A stretch of DNA of 7,700 nucleotides from DTKY01 sp037440765 (GTDB lineage Bacteria; Acidobacteriota; Terriglobia; Bryobacterales; Bryobacteraceae): contig JBBITL010000134.1 of the NCBI GenBank assembly GCA_037440765.1, positions 1 to 7,700 on the forward strand. The letters run 5' to 3'. How positions within the stretch are numbered: position 1 is the stretch's first letter; every line of letters starts with the position of its first letter. The notes beneath the pieces were generated by a model. It had not been told where the DNA came from. It did no database searches and worked only from the letters and a program-made list of their open reading frames with translations. The translations under genes were made by a program, and so were the position numbers. This document shows, piece after piece, positions 1-5,871 of the stretch.

Positions 1-91
1 AGCAGTAGAAGCCCGAGTCGGCGCGGGCGTACACCGTGCTCACCCATGGCGGCAATACGGCGTGGCCGAGACCAGGAAGTTCGCCGTGCAT
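1..91 (-). pseudogene. IS1380-like transposase remnant, continues beyond window
   Basis: On the minus strand the frame ending at position 2 reads LPPWVSTVYARADSGFYC. The ARADSGFYC stretch matches, from memory, the region around a catalytic aspartate in DDE transposases of the IS1380 group, where it is usually preceded by a segment like this one. Recognisable similarity fades upstream of about position 60. The nearest ATG in frame is at 91, and a stop lies further upstream at about 161-163, so the N-terminal half expected of a full transposase is absent. The rest would lie left of position 1. I read this as the broken edge of an insertion sequence next to a decayed gene. The call rests on one short motif and no terminal repeat was identified, so the family is tentative. 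Confidence 0.5.
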
Positions 92-273
92 TGCTGGCCC
101 GCGGCCGGGTCGACGTAGCCGTTGGGCTTCTGATCTCTGCGAGGCAACCCTGGGCCGGTCTCAGCGAACCGGGCTGATCGGCCTTCCTCGGAATTATGGA
201 GCGTTGCGTCAGGGATGCAACAGCTTTTTCCGGTAAATTGCATGCAATTCAGCAAGTCCTGTGTAATCAACGC
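92..273. other. Non-coding junction between transposase remnant and pseudogene
   Basis: No recognisable gene is seen here. A minus-strand frame of 76 codons (40-270) is open, but its translation is Cys-rich with no family resemblance, and it overlaps the better-supported transposase frame in another register. The stretch from about 185 to 300 is less GC-rich than its surroundings and contains two perfect inverted repeats, listed separately. It probably represents an insertion or deletion junction where the 3' end of the neighbouring gene was lost. Confidence 0.4.
236..249. repeat. 14-bp perfect palindrome
   Basis: The sequence AATTGCATGCAATT reads identically on both strands. It lies in the AT-richer junction between the transposase remnant and the pseudogene. 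It could be a protein-binding site or part of an insertion-sequence end; nothing else in the sequence decides between these. Confidence 0.5.
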
Positions 274-283
274 TTAGCGTTGA
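267..283. repeat. 7-bp perfect inverted repeat with 3-nt loop
   Basis: TCAACGC and GCGTTGA flank the triplet TTA. On the minus strand the central triplet is the TAA that closes the last readable frame of the adjacent pseudogene. No T-tract follows on either strand, so a standard intrinsic terminator is unlikely. It may mark an insertion-element boundary or an operator. Confidence 0.45.
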
Positions 284-1161
284 CGTATCAAGGGAGTATC
301 GAGGCCGGTCAAGAGGGCGGGACCGGAGCGGGGGATTGGAGCCGGCAGGCGCTGACGGGCCAGCCTCTACCAGAAGTGTGCGGCCACCACTCGCGGCTCA
401 CCTGTGCTGCCGGGCCCCGAACTGGTCGGCAGCACCACGCTGGCGGCGACAACAATCTGGATGTTCTTTCTGTGCCAAAGGATGTCGGCAGCAGAGCCGG
501 CACCGAGAGGCCGCCGGTCCGGTCCTTCCACAGCAGGGCAGGGCGGGCCCCGGGCTCAATTACATAGGACTCGCTGATGACGGGAACTGGAATGCAGACG
601 GGACCGGGCGACTTGAGCACAGGCCCCCAGAACCTGTCGAGAGCGGACGCGCCGGGCGCCCAGGGCCGCCAGAGGCACAGGCAGAGCGCCACGAGGCCGG
701 CAATCCCGGCGGACCACGCCAGCCGCCTGCGGCAGAAGCGCGTTCGAGGTGCGGTCTCCAGAGCGGCGGGGAGTTCCGGCGGCTCCGGAACCTCCTCAAT
801 CACGGGGCTGTAAGAGCCGGGCGGCAGCACGATGCGGACCCTCGAGGGGCGGTTGTCAGTTTCGTACTACTCGATAAGGCGCTTTCGCACCTCCCCGGCC
901 GTCACGCGGACGATGGGCTCGGCATTCGTGTCATAGTCCGGTTTGCGCCCGAACACCTCGACCCCGATCCGCCGCTCGCGCAGAGCCTCGGTCAGACCTT
1001 TCAGCTCGCAATCCACGATGTAGCGCAGGAAGGCCGGGTAGCGCCGGCTCTTAATTGAACAGCGGGTGTGCCAGCAGGCGATCCAGCGCCTCCCGCACCT
1101 CGGCTGCCGGAGGGAGGGGCCCGCGCAGTGACTGTGCGCCGTTGGCCGGCCTGTCGGTCAT
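274..1161 (-). pseudogene. Decayed regulator-domain/TM/periplasmic protein, frameshifted and truncated
   Basis: From an ATG at 1161 the frame reads MTDRPANG and continues to AHPLFN, then hits TAA (1051-1053). Skipping one T there resumes a coherent protein: KSRRYPAFLRYIVD, then IGVEVFGRKPDYDTNAEPIV, then RVTAGEVRKRLIE. A TAG follows at 867-869 where the next codon is TAC, and the frame continues through RPSRVRIVLPPGSYSPV. This looks like the N-terminal domain found in many acidobacterial signalling or membrane proteins. After a Pro/Glu linker comes one membrane helix (LAWSAGIAGLVALCLCL) and then ALDRFWGPVLKSPGPV, the start of the periplasmic domain. A second frameshift near 466-470 is needed to reach NIQIVVAASVV, a further TAG sits at 367-369, and the last similarity is SGPALLTGL near 300, short of the expected C-terminus. 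Two frameshifts, two in-frame stops and a missing end make it a pseudogene. The family name is from memory; the frame reconstruction is read directly. Confidence 0.8.
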
Positions 1162-1239
1162 GCTGACATTGTACGTCGAGGTGGCCGCTCTGCCGCGACG
1201 GCGGGGGCGTGATATATTGGAGTCTGTTGAGCCACCGGT
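1162..1239. promoter_or_regulatory. Divergent promoter region: pseudogene (minus) and tRNA-Ala (plus)
   Basis: On the plus strand TGATATATT (1210-1218) is an extended -10-like element (TGn plus five of six bases of TATAAT). It is placed to start transcription near 1225, about 15 nt before the tRNA. On the minus strand TACAAT (1173-1168) lies 6 nt before the pseudogene ATG. I see no convincing -35 hexamer for either. The plus-strand element is the better supported, because the same ten bases GTGATATATT recur upstream of nfeD. Confidence 0.4.
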
Positions 1240-1315
1240 GGGCGGCTAGCTCAGCTGGGAGAGCACGGCGTTCGCAACGCCGGGGTCGTGGGTTCGAATC
1301 CCATGCCGTCCACCA
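1240..1315 (+). tRNA. tRNA-Ala(CGC): tRNA-Ala (anticodon CGC), CCA encoded
   Basis: The 76 nt fold as a standard cloverleaf. The acceptor stem pairs GGGCGGC (1240-1246) with GCCGTCC (1305-1311). The D arm is GCTC/GAGC. The anticodon stem CGGCG/CGCCG closes the loop TTCGCAA, with anticodon CGC at 1273-1275. The variable loop is GGGTC, and the T arm GTGGG/CCCAT closes the loop TTCGAAT. The discriminator is A1312 and CCA is encoded at 1313-1315. The third acceptor pair is G-U, the classic G3:U70 identity element for alanyl-tRNA synthetase, which agrees with the anticodon. It decodes GCG, a frequent codon in this GC-rich sequence. It stands alone and converges with the slipin gene; no clear terminator is seen in the 61 nt between them. 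Confidence 0.97.
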
Positions 1316-1376
1316 GACGCCCCTGGCCCGCCGCAGGCTTCTTCCCGTACGGTGCGAGTCCCCCCAGGCCTAGGGC

Positions 1377-2150
1377 CTACTTGGCGGCCTTGTCCAGGGC
1401 CTGGCGGATGGCGGCGAAAATGTCGATAGGGACGGGGAACACCACCGTGGTGTTCTTCTCCTGCCCGATTTCGACCAGCGTCTGCAAGTAACGCAACTGG
1501 ATGGCGGCCGGCTGCTTCTGAATCAGCTCGGCGGCCATGGCCAGCCGCTCGGCCGCGGAGTACTCGCCCTCGGCGTGGATGATCTTGGCGCGCCGCTCGC
1601 GCTCGGCCTCGGCCTGGCGGGCGATGGCGCGGATCATCTGCTCGGGCAGGTCAACCTGCTTCACCTCCACCATGGCGACCTTCACTCCCCACGGGCCGGT
1701 GTGCTGGTCGAGCACCGATTGCAGCCGCACGTTCAGCTTCTCCCTCTGGCTGAGCAACTCGTCCAGTTCCACCTCGCCCAGCACGCTGCGCAGCGTGGTC
1801 TGGCCGAGCTGCGAAGTGGCGTAGAGGTAGTTGGCCACCTCAACTATGGCCCTGCTCGGGTCTATGACGCGGAAGTAGATGACGGCGTTGACCTTGACGG
1901 TCACGTTGTCACGGGTCACCACATCCTGGGACGGCACTTCCAGGGTTTCGATCCGCAGCGACACGCGGACCATCCGGTCGACGGGCGCGAAGACCAGGAT
2001 GATGCCGGGCCCTTTGGGTTGGGGCAGCACGCGCCCCAGCCGGAAGATGACACCTCGCTCGTACTCGGCCAGTATCTTGATGGAGCTGAGCAGGTAGAGC
2101 ACGATGATTATCAGCGCAATCATCGGAACGGAAGGCATGGGCATCTCCAT
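1377..2150 (-). CDS. Slipin / stomatin-like SPFH membrane protein, partner of NfeD
   Basis: The 257-residue product is the normal slipin length. It has one N-terminal membrane helix (about 9-24), an SPFH/Band-7 domain (about 25-200) and a charged helical C-terminal part. Family signatures are plain: YERGVIFRLGR at 30-40, DNVTVKVNAVIYFRV at 81-95, TTLRSVLGEVELDELLS at 118-134, and ARQAEAERERRAKIIHAEGE at 177-196. Slipins oligomerise on the inner membrane and work with NfeD proteases. The hydrophobic NTTVVFPVPIDI near 233-244 corresponds to the C-terminal hydrophobic segment cut by the archaeal NfeD-type protease in its stomatin partner. The start lies 9 nt after the nfeD stop, so translational coupling is likely. 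ATG at 2150 has only a weak Shine-Dalgarno. GGAG within codons 1-2 sits 6 nt before the ATG of codon 5 (2138), so the true start could be there, without affecting any domain. Confidence 0.95.
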   Translation of the reverse strand: MEMPMPSVPMIALIIIVLYLLSSIKILAEYERGVIFRLGRVLPQPKGPGIILVFAPVDRMVRVSLRIETLEVPSQDVVTRDNVTVKVNAVIYFRVIDPSRAIVEVANYLYATSQLGQTTLRSVLGEVELDELLSQREKLNVRLQSVLDQHTGPWGVKVAMVEVKQVDLPEQMIRAIARQAEAERERRAKIIHAEGEYSAAERLAMAAELIQKQPAAIQLRYLQTLVEIGQEKNTTVVFPVPIDIFAAIRQALDKAAK

Positions 2151-2159
2151 GTTGGCAGC

Positions 2160-3425
2160 CTATTCCGGGTCGACTTTCAGCACAAGACCCTCGACGGAAG
2201 CGATTCTTACCCGGGCGCCGGCTTCCAGCGGGTGGCTGGCGACGGCGTCCCAAAACTCCCCGTGAACGAACACCTTGCCCGTTGGGGTAAGAGCCGTGTG
2301 GGCGACGGCGATCGAGTCCACGAGTCCGGCTACTCCGGTAACGACCTTGTTGGCCCTGGCCCGCAGCACGAGCGAAAGCAGGAAGACGGTGATCACGGCG
2401 AACGGCAACGTGAGCCCGATGGCGGTCACCAGGCGCACGCGCATTTCGGGCAGCGGACTGTCGATCAGCAGCACGGCGCCCAGAACCATGGCGACCGCGC
2501 CGCCCGCGCCCAGTATGCCGTGCGAGGCGAACTGGGCCTCCAGCACAAACAGCGCCACGGCCAGCAGCAGCAGCGCCGCCCCCAGCCAGTTGATGGGCAG
2601 CACCGACAGGGCGGCCAGCCCCAGCAGGGCCAGTATCGCCCCGGCGACGCCAGGCAGGATCAAGCCTGGGGAAGAGAACTCCACATACACTCCCAGGGCG
2701 CCGAGCACGAGCAGGATCAGGGCCAGATTGGGATCGCTGAGGGCCTTCATCATGCGCTCGCGCCAGGAGGGCTCATAGGCGACGAGGGTCGCGCCGGCCA
2801 GGCTCAGCTTGTTCCTGCCGCCGTCGAAACGCGTGACCTCACGCCCGTCCAACTGGCTCAGCAGGTCGGCGTCGTCACGCGCCAGCAACTCGACCAGCCG
2901 GCCGTCGAGCGCCTCCTTGTCGGTGAACGACTTGCTCTCGAGCACGGACCGCTCGGCCAGCGCGCCGTCGCGCCCGCGCTTGGCGGCCAGGCTGCGCAGC
3001 AGCGCGGCGGCGTCGTTCTCCACCTTCTTCCGCATGACGGCGTCCATCTCGCCGGCCATCAGAACCGGCGAGGCGGCTCCCGTGGTGGTGCCCGGCGCCA
3101 TGGCGGCCACGTCTCCGGCCAGCAGCAGAAAGAAGCCGGCCGAAGCGGCGCGCCCTCCGCTGGGCGTGACGTAAGTGACCACCGGGACGGGCGACGCGAT
3201 GATGCGTTCCACCGAACGGCGCATCGCCTCCATGAGGCCGCCGGGCGTGTTCAGGCGGATCAGGACAAGGGCGGCATTCTCCGAGCGCGCCTGCTCGAAG
3301 GCGTGGGTGAGGATTTCCACGGTAACCGGGTGCACAACGCCGTCGATATCGACCGTCACAACACGCGGCGCGGCCCCCGGCAGAACCGCCGCGGCAAGCA
3401 ACAGCAGTATGACAACCCTGGCCAT
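2160..3425 (-). CDS. nfeD: NfeD-family membrane-bound ClpP-class serine protease (NfeD1b type)
   Basis: The 421-residue product has the long NfeD layout. A signal or membrane segment (1-18) is followed by a ClpP-like protease domain (about 21-215), a bundle of hydrophobic segments (about 234-250, 256-278, 281-298, 303-322, 332-354) and a C-terminal OB-fold domain (about 360-421). The nucleophile is probably Ser95 in GRAASAGFF and the general base Lys134 in RKKVENDAAALLRS. This is the Ser-Lys dyad known from the archaeal homologue PH1510, at nearly the same spacing. RLNTPGGLMEAMR (57-69) is the expected substrate-strand/oxyanion region. The family cleaves the hydrophobic C-terminal region of its stomatin partner and is tied to membrane quality control. 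It is the first gene of an operon with the slipin 9 nt downstream. ATG at 3425 is preceded by AGGGTGG at suitable spacing and gives a clean signal sequence. Confidence 0.95.
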   Translation of the reverse strand: MARVVILLLLAAAVLPGAAPRVVTVDIDGVVHPVTVEILTHAFEQARSENAALVLIRLNTPGGLMEAMRRSVERIIASPVPVVTYVTPSGGRAASAGFFLLLAGDVAAMAPGTTTGAASPVLMAGEMDAVMRKKVENDAAALLRSLAAKRGRDGALAERSVLESKSFTDKEALDGRLVELLARDDADLLSQLDGREVTRFDGGRNKLSLAGATLVAYEPSWRERMMKALSDPNLALILLVLGALGVYVEFSSPGLILPGVAGAILALLGLAALSVLPINWLGAALLLLAVALFVLEAQFASHGILGAGGAVAMVLGAVLLIDSPLPEMRVRLVTAIGLTLPFAVITVFLLSLVLRARANKVVTGVAGLVDSIAVAHTALTPTGKVFVHGEFWDAVASHPLEAGARVRIASVEGLVLKVDPE

Positions 3426-3493
3426 CGGACCACCCTAAATATATCACTGAGCGGCCCAAGAATACAGGTTTCGCGCTACAATATCGGGCGCAC
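3426..3493. promoter_or_regulatory. Divergent promoter region for nfeD-slipin and the JAMM protease
   Basis: Only 68 nt separate the two divergent starts. On the minus strand TGATATATT (3446-3438) is an extended -10-like element for nfeD, identical to the one before the tRNA. On the plus strand TACAAT (3477-3482), five of six bases of the -10 consensus, ends 11 nt before the JAMM ATG. No clear -35 is seen for either. The distances would give very short 5' leaders, which agrees with the absence of a Shine-Dalgarno before the JAMM gene but fits less well with the AGGGTGG before nfeD. Confidence 0.35.
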
Positions 3494-4605
3494 ATGGCGG
3501 AAACCGGCGCAGGGCAATGGGTTGGCTGGCGGGTGGAGGACCCGCCCTGCACCGTCGAGTTTCCCCGTTCCGTGATGGAAACGGTGCGCAGCGCCGCCAT
3601 GGAAGGACTGCACAGGCTGGCCAGGGGAGGGCTGGAGGTCGGCGGGCTGCTGCTGGGAGTGAGGGACGGCAGCGCGGTGCGCATACTGGATACGCGGCCC
3701 GTGGCTTGCGAGCACGCTTTCGGCCCGTCGTTCACTCTCTCCCCCAGGGATGAAGCAGCCCTGGGCATGCAGATTGCTTCCCTTACTCCGGAGCCCGGCG
3801 CGGCCGGGCCCACGGTGGTGGGATGGTATCACACGCATACCAGGAGCGATATTTGCCTGAGCGACACCGACCTGGAGATATTCGACCGGTACTTCCCCGA
3901 ACCCTGGCAGGTAGCGCTGGTGGTACGACCCGACAAGCTGAGGCCGGCCCGCGCGGGCTTCTTCTTCCGCGAGCCGGACGGGACCCTGCGGCGGGAGTCC
4001 AGCTACGGGGTGTTCGAGTTGCAGCCGGTTTCCATGGCGCCGAAACCGGAGGGCGAGGTTCAGCCCGCGCCGGCCGTGGATCCTCCCAATCCAGAGGTGG
4101 AGCTTCCGGTTCCGGGGTTCGCCCAGGCGGCCCTCCGGCCGGACCGCCCGCGCCCCAGATTCTGGCTGCTGTTCGCGCTGGCCTGGTGCATCTCGGTGGC
4201 CTCCCTGGTCTTCGCTCTGCGGGACTACTGGCTGCCCGCGCCGGCGGCGCCGGCCGAGCCCGTGCCGGGCGCCCCGGACCCCGCCGTTGTCGAACTGACC
4301 CGGGAGCGTGACCAACTGGCGGCCGAGGTCCAGAAGCTTCGCGCCGATGTCGACCGGCTGACCGTGGAGGCCGCCAGCTCGCATGCCGTCAAGCCCGCCC
4401 CGAAGAAGACCGTCCCGAAGAAGNNNNNNNNNNNNNNNNNNNNNNNNNNNNNNNNNNNNNNNNNNNNNNNNNNNNNNNNNNNNNNNNNNNNNNNNNNNNN
4501 NNNNNNNNNNNNNNNNNNNNNNNGGCCGCCAGCTCGCATGCCGTCAAGCCCGCCCCGAAGAAGACCGTCCCGAAGAAGGCCGCCCCGAAACAGCCTGCCA
4601 GGTGA
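3494..4605 (+). CDS. Membrane-anchored JAMM/JAB (MPN) metalloprotease with coiled coil and Lys/Pro tail; interrupted by N gap
   Basis: Residues about 20-178 form a JAB/MPN domain. The zinc-site motif is complete: Glu48 in EVGG, then His113-Thr-His115, seven residues, Ser123, two residues, Asp126. This motif typifies isopeptidases that remove ubiquitin-like modifiers and some peptidases that trim sulfur-carrier proteins. A Pro-rich linker (180-222) leads to one membrane helix (about 223-242). A short coiled coil follows (about 264-292; ELTRERDQLAAEVQKLRADV) and then a tail rich in Lys, Pro and Ala. Basic residues just before the helix suggest a cytoplasmic catalytic domain and an external tail. 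The 100-N gap falls in the tail. After the gap the correct frame is KKAAPKQPAR, stopping at TGA 4603-4605; the 100-N placeholder itself breaks the frame. No Shine-Dalgarno precedes ATG 3494. No E1, E2 or ubiquitin-like gene is in view, so the substrate is unknown. Confidence 0.88.
4369..4423 (+). repeat. 55-bp direct repeat, left copy at gap edge
   Basis: This segment is identical over all 55 bases to 4524-4578 and ends exactly where the N run starts. It encodes part of the JAMM protein tail (AASSHAVKPAPKKTVPKK) in frame. It may be a real tandem unit or an overlap between two contig ends. Confidence 0.95.
4424..4523. other. Assembly gap, exactly 100 N
   Basis: The run is exactly 100 N, the usual placeholder for a gap of unknown size, so the true length is not known and may even be negative (overlap). 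It sits inside the repetitive 3' end of the JAMM gene. Confidence 0.99.
4524..4578 (+). repeat. 55-bp direct repeat, right copy at gap edge
   Basis: Identical to 4369-4423 and starting at the first base after the N run. It reads in the same protein frame as the left copy, and then runs into AAPKQPAR and the TGA at 4603. Confidence 0.95.
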
Positions 4606-4614
4606 GCGAGGCCG

Positions 4615-5808
4615 TCACTTTCCGCCCGGGAACAGGGTGTAGCGGGCCGGGACCAGCGAGAAGTACTCCACGAACTTGGGCTTCTTTGGTCCCCCCGCGC
4701 TGCTTTCGGTGAGCAGGGTCTCGGCGGAGGCCAGGAAGCGTCTGCCCAGCTCCGAATCCCACTTCACCGGTTTGCCGGCCGCCAGCGACTCATGGATCCC
4801 TTTGTAATCGTTGGGGAAGACGCTGTGCACGGAGTGGCCGAGCAGCTTCTCCACCTCCTGGGAACTGACGACATCCCGTTTGCCAACACGGTTCAACACG
4901 ACCTCGACGACGTTGGCCATGTCGATGGAGCGCAAGAAGCTGAGCTTCTCGCGGGCCAGGTGAAGGGAGGGAAGCTCGGCCGTGCAGACCAGAAACACCT
5001 GCCTGGATTCGCGCATCACCTCGACCGAGTACTTCTCAAGGTTTCCCGACAGGTCCAGGCAGACGGCCCGGTAGTGGCGCCTGGCGAAGTCCAGCAGGCT
5101 GCGAATCTGCGCAGCCTCGATCCGGAAGCCCGGGTTGATCTTGCCCGCCGGCAGCACGTCCAGGGCGCCGCAGGAGGACACGATCTGGCGCCAGAGGTTT
5201 TCGTCGAGCTGGAAGGCGTTCTCGGCGGCGTGCGTGACCGAGTACGGGTTCTCCAGCTTGAGCATGAAGCCGATCATGCCGCTGTTCAGATCGAAGTCCA
5301 TCAGCAGCACGCGGCTGTCCGGCGTCCGGGCGAGCGCCGCGCTCATGTGCACGGCGATGGTGGAGGTTCCCACGCCCGCTTTGGAGGGCAGAAACGAAAA
5401 CACCTTGTCGGTGATGTCGGCCGAGCGGGGCGCGCGTTCGGCCGCTTCTCTGACCCGCTCCAGGCCGACCTGGACGGCCGCGGGCTCGAACGGCGATTGA
5501 AGGAACTCCCTGACGCCGGCCCGCATCATTTCCAGCAGGACGTCCGGGCTGGATTGCTGGCCCACGGCGACTACGGGCACTGCGTGCATGTGGCCCTCCA
5601 CCGCCCGGGCCACGGCGGCGGCTTCGGTTACGCTTTCCACGCTCAGCAGGATCAACTGCGGGGTGAGGCTGCGCAGCAGCCGCACCATCTCGCTATCGGT
5701 GGGGTAGTGTTCCAGTACGCGGACTACGGCGACCGGCAACCCGTTCAGCGCAGGTTGCAACTCGTCGGTAAGGCTCCGGCTGGGGCTGATAATGACCGTC
5801 CTGAGGAT
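4615..5808 (-). CDS. cpaE: CpaE/TadZ-like ATPase (receiver-like domain plus MinD/ParA fold), probable ATC start
   Basis: The product has an N-terminal receiver-like domain (about 1-125) and a MinD/ParA-type ATPase domain (about 130-370). CpaE/TadZ proteins localise the Tad/Flp pilus machine to sites at the membrane. Numbered from 5808, the deviant Walker A is SKAGVGTST, with signature Lys143 kept but the usual P-loop Lys replaced by Thr148, as seen in some CpaE/TadZ proteins. MDFDLNSG gives the A' Asp171 and CLDLSGN the Walker B Asp252. The first conventional start is TTG at 5760, which lacks a Shine-Dalgarno and would delete the first strand of the receiver fold. The in-frame sequence upstream reads LRTVIISPSRSLTDEL, as expected for a CpaE N-terminus. 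It follows a perfect AAGGAGGT 6 nt before an ATC codon (5808-5806), so I chose that start. The SBBP gene ends 63 nt upstream of it. The stop lies 9 nt from that of the convergent JAMM gene. No other pilus gene is visible. Confidence 0.88.
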   Translation of the reverse strand: MLRTVIISPSRSLTDELQPALNGLPVAVVRVLEHYPTDSEMVRLLRSLTPQLILLSVESVTEAAAVARAVEGHMHAVPVVAVGQQSSPDVLLEMMRAGVREFLQSPFEPAAVQVGLERVREAAERAPRSADITDKVFSFLPSKAGVGTSTIAVHMSAALARTPDSRVLLMDFDLNSGMIGFMLKLENPYSVTHAAENAFQLDENLWRQIVSSCGALDVLPAGKINPGFRIEAAQIRSLLDFARRHYRAVCLDLSGNLEKYSVEVMRESRQVFLVCTAELPSLHLAREKLSFLRSIDMANVVEVVLNRVGKRDVVSSQEVEKLLGHSVHSVFPNDYKGIHESLAAGKPVKWDSELGRRFLASAETLLTESSAGGPKKPKFVEYFSLVPARYTLFPGGK

Positions 5809-5847
5809 GGCCGCACCTCCTTCAGGCTTACTCTCGGAGGAAGCGCC
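5809..5847 (-). promoter_or_regulatory. Perfect Shine-Dalgarno inside a potential masking hairpin before cpaE
   Basis: On the minus strand AAGGAGGT (5822-5815) is a full Shine-Dalgarno ending 6 nt before the ATC codon. An upstream CCTCC (5840-5836) can pair with its GGAGG (5820-5816) across a 15-nt loop. Beyond a small internal loop, GGCGC (5847-5843) can pair with GCGGCC (5814-5809) with one bulged G. The hairpin would cover the ribosome site up to the start codon. The pairing is read from the sequence; a regulatory role is inferred. Confidence 0.5.
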
Positions 5848-5871
5848 GACTGCGACAATCCGCGTTACACC

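Noticed and set aside
40..270. A 76-codon minus-strand ORF
   Set aside because: No family resemblance, overlaps the transposase-like frame, starts at TTG and lacks a ribosome site.
309..830. A 173-codon minus-strand ORF as an intact gene
   Set aside because: It is the middle of the longer decayed gene. It begins in mid-domain at a GTG and its C-terminal part is out of frame.
336..1058. A 240-codon plus-strand open frame
   Set aside because: Antisense to the reconstructed pseudogene, with no recognisable motif.
1366..1378. AGGCC-TAG-GGCCT hairpin as terminator between the tRNA and slipin genes
   Set aside because: Only a 5-bp stem with a 3-nt loop, overlapping the slipin stop, and no T-tract on either strand.
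1575..3575. A 666-codon plus-strand open frame opposite nfeD and slipin
   Set aside because: It is rich in His, Gln, Arg and Gly with no domain, and lies antisense to two strongly conserved genes; a GC-bias shadow.
4369..4578. CRISPR-like repeat pair
   Set aside because: The repeat is coding, in frame, and separated only by N; there is no spacer structure.
4524..4642. JAMM protein continuing in the other frame past the gap to 4642
   Set aside because: That frame results from the 100-N placeholder (not a multiple of three). The correct frame is fixed by the repeat and gives a stop at 4603.
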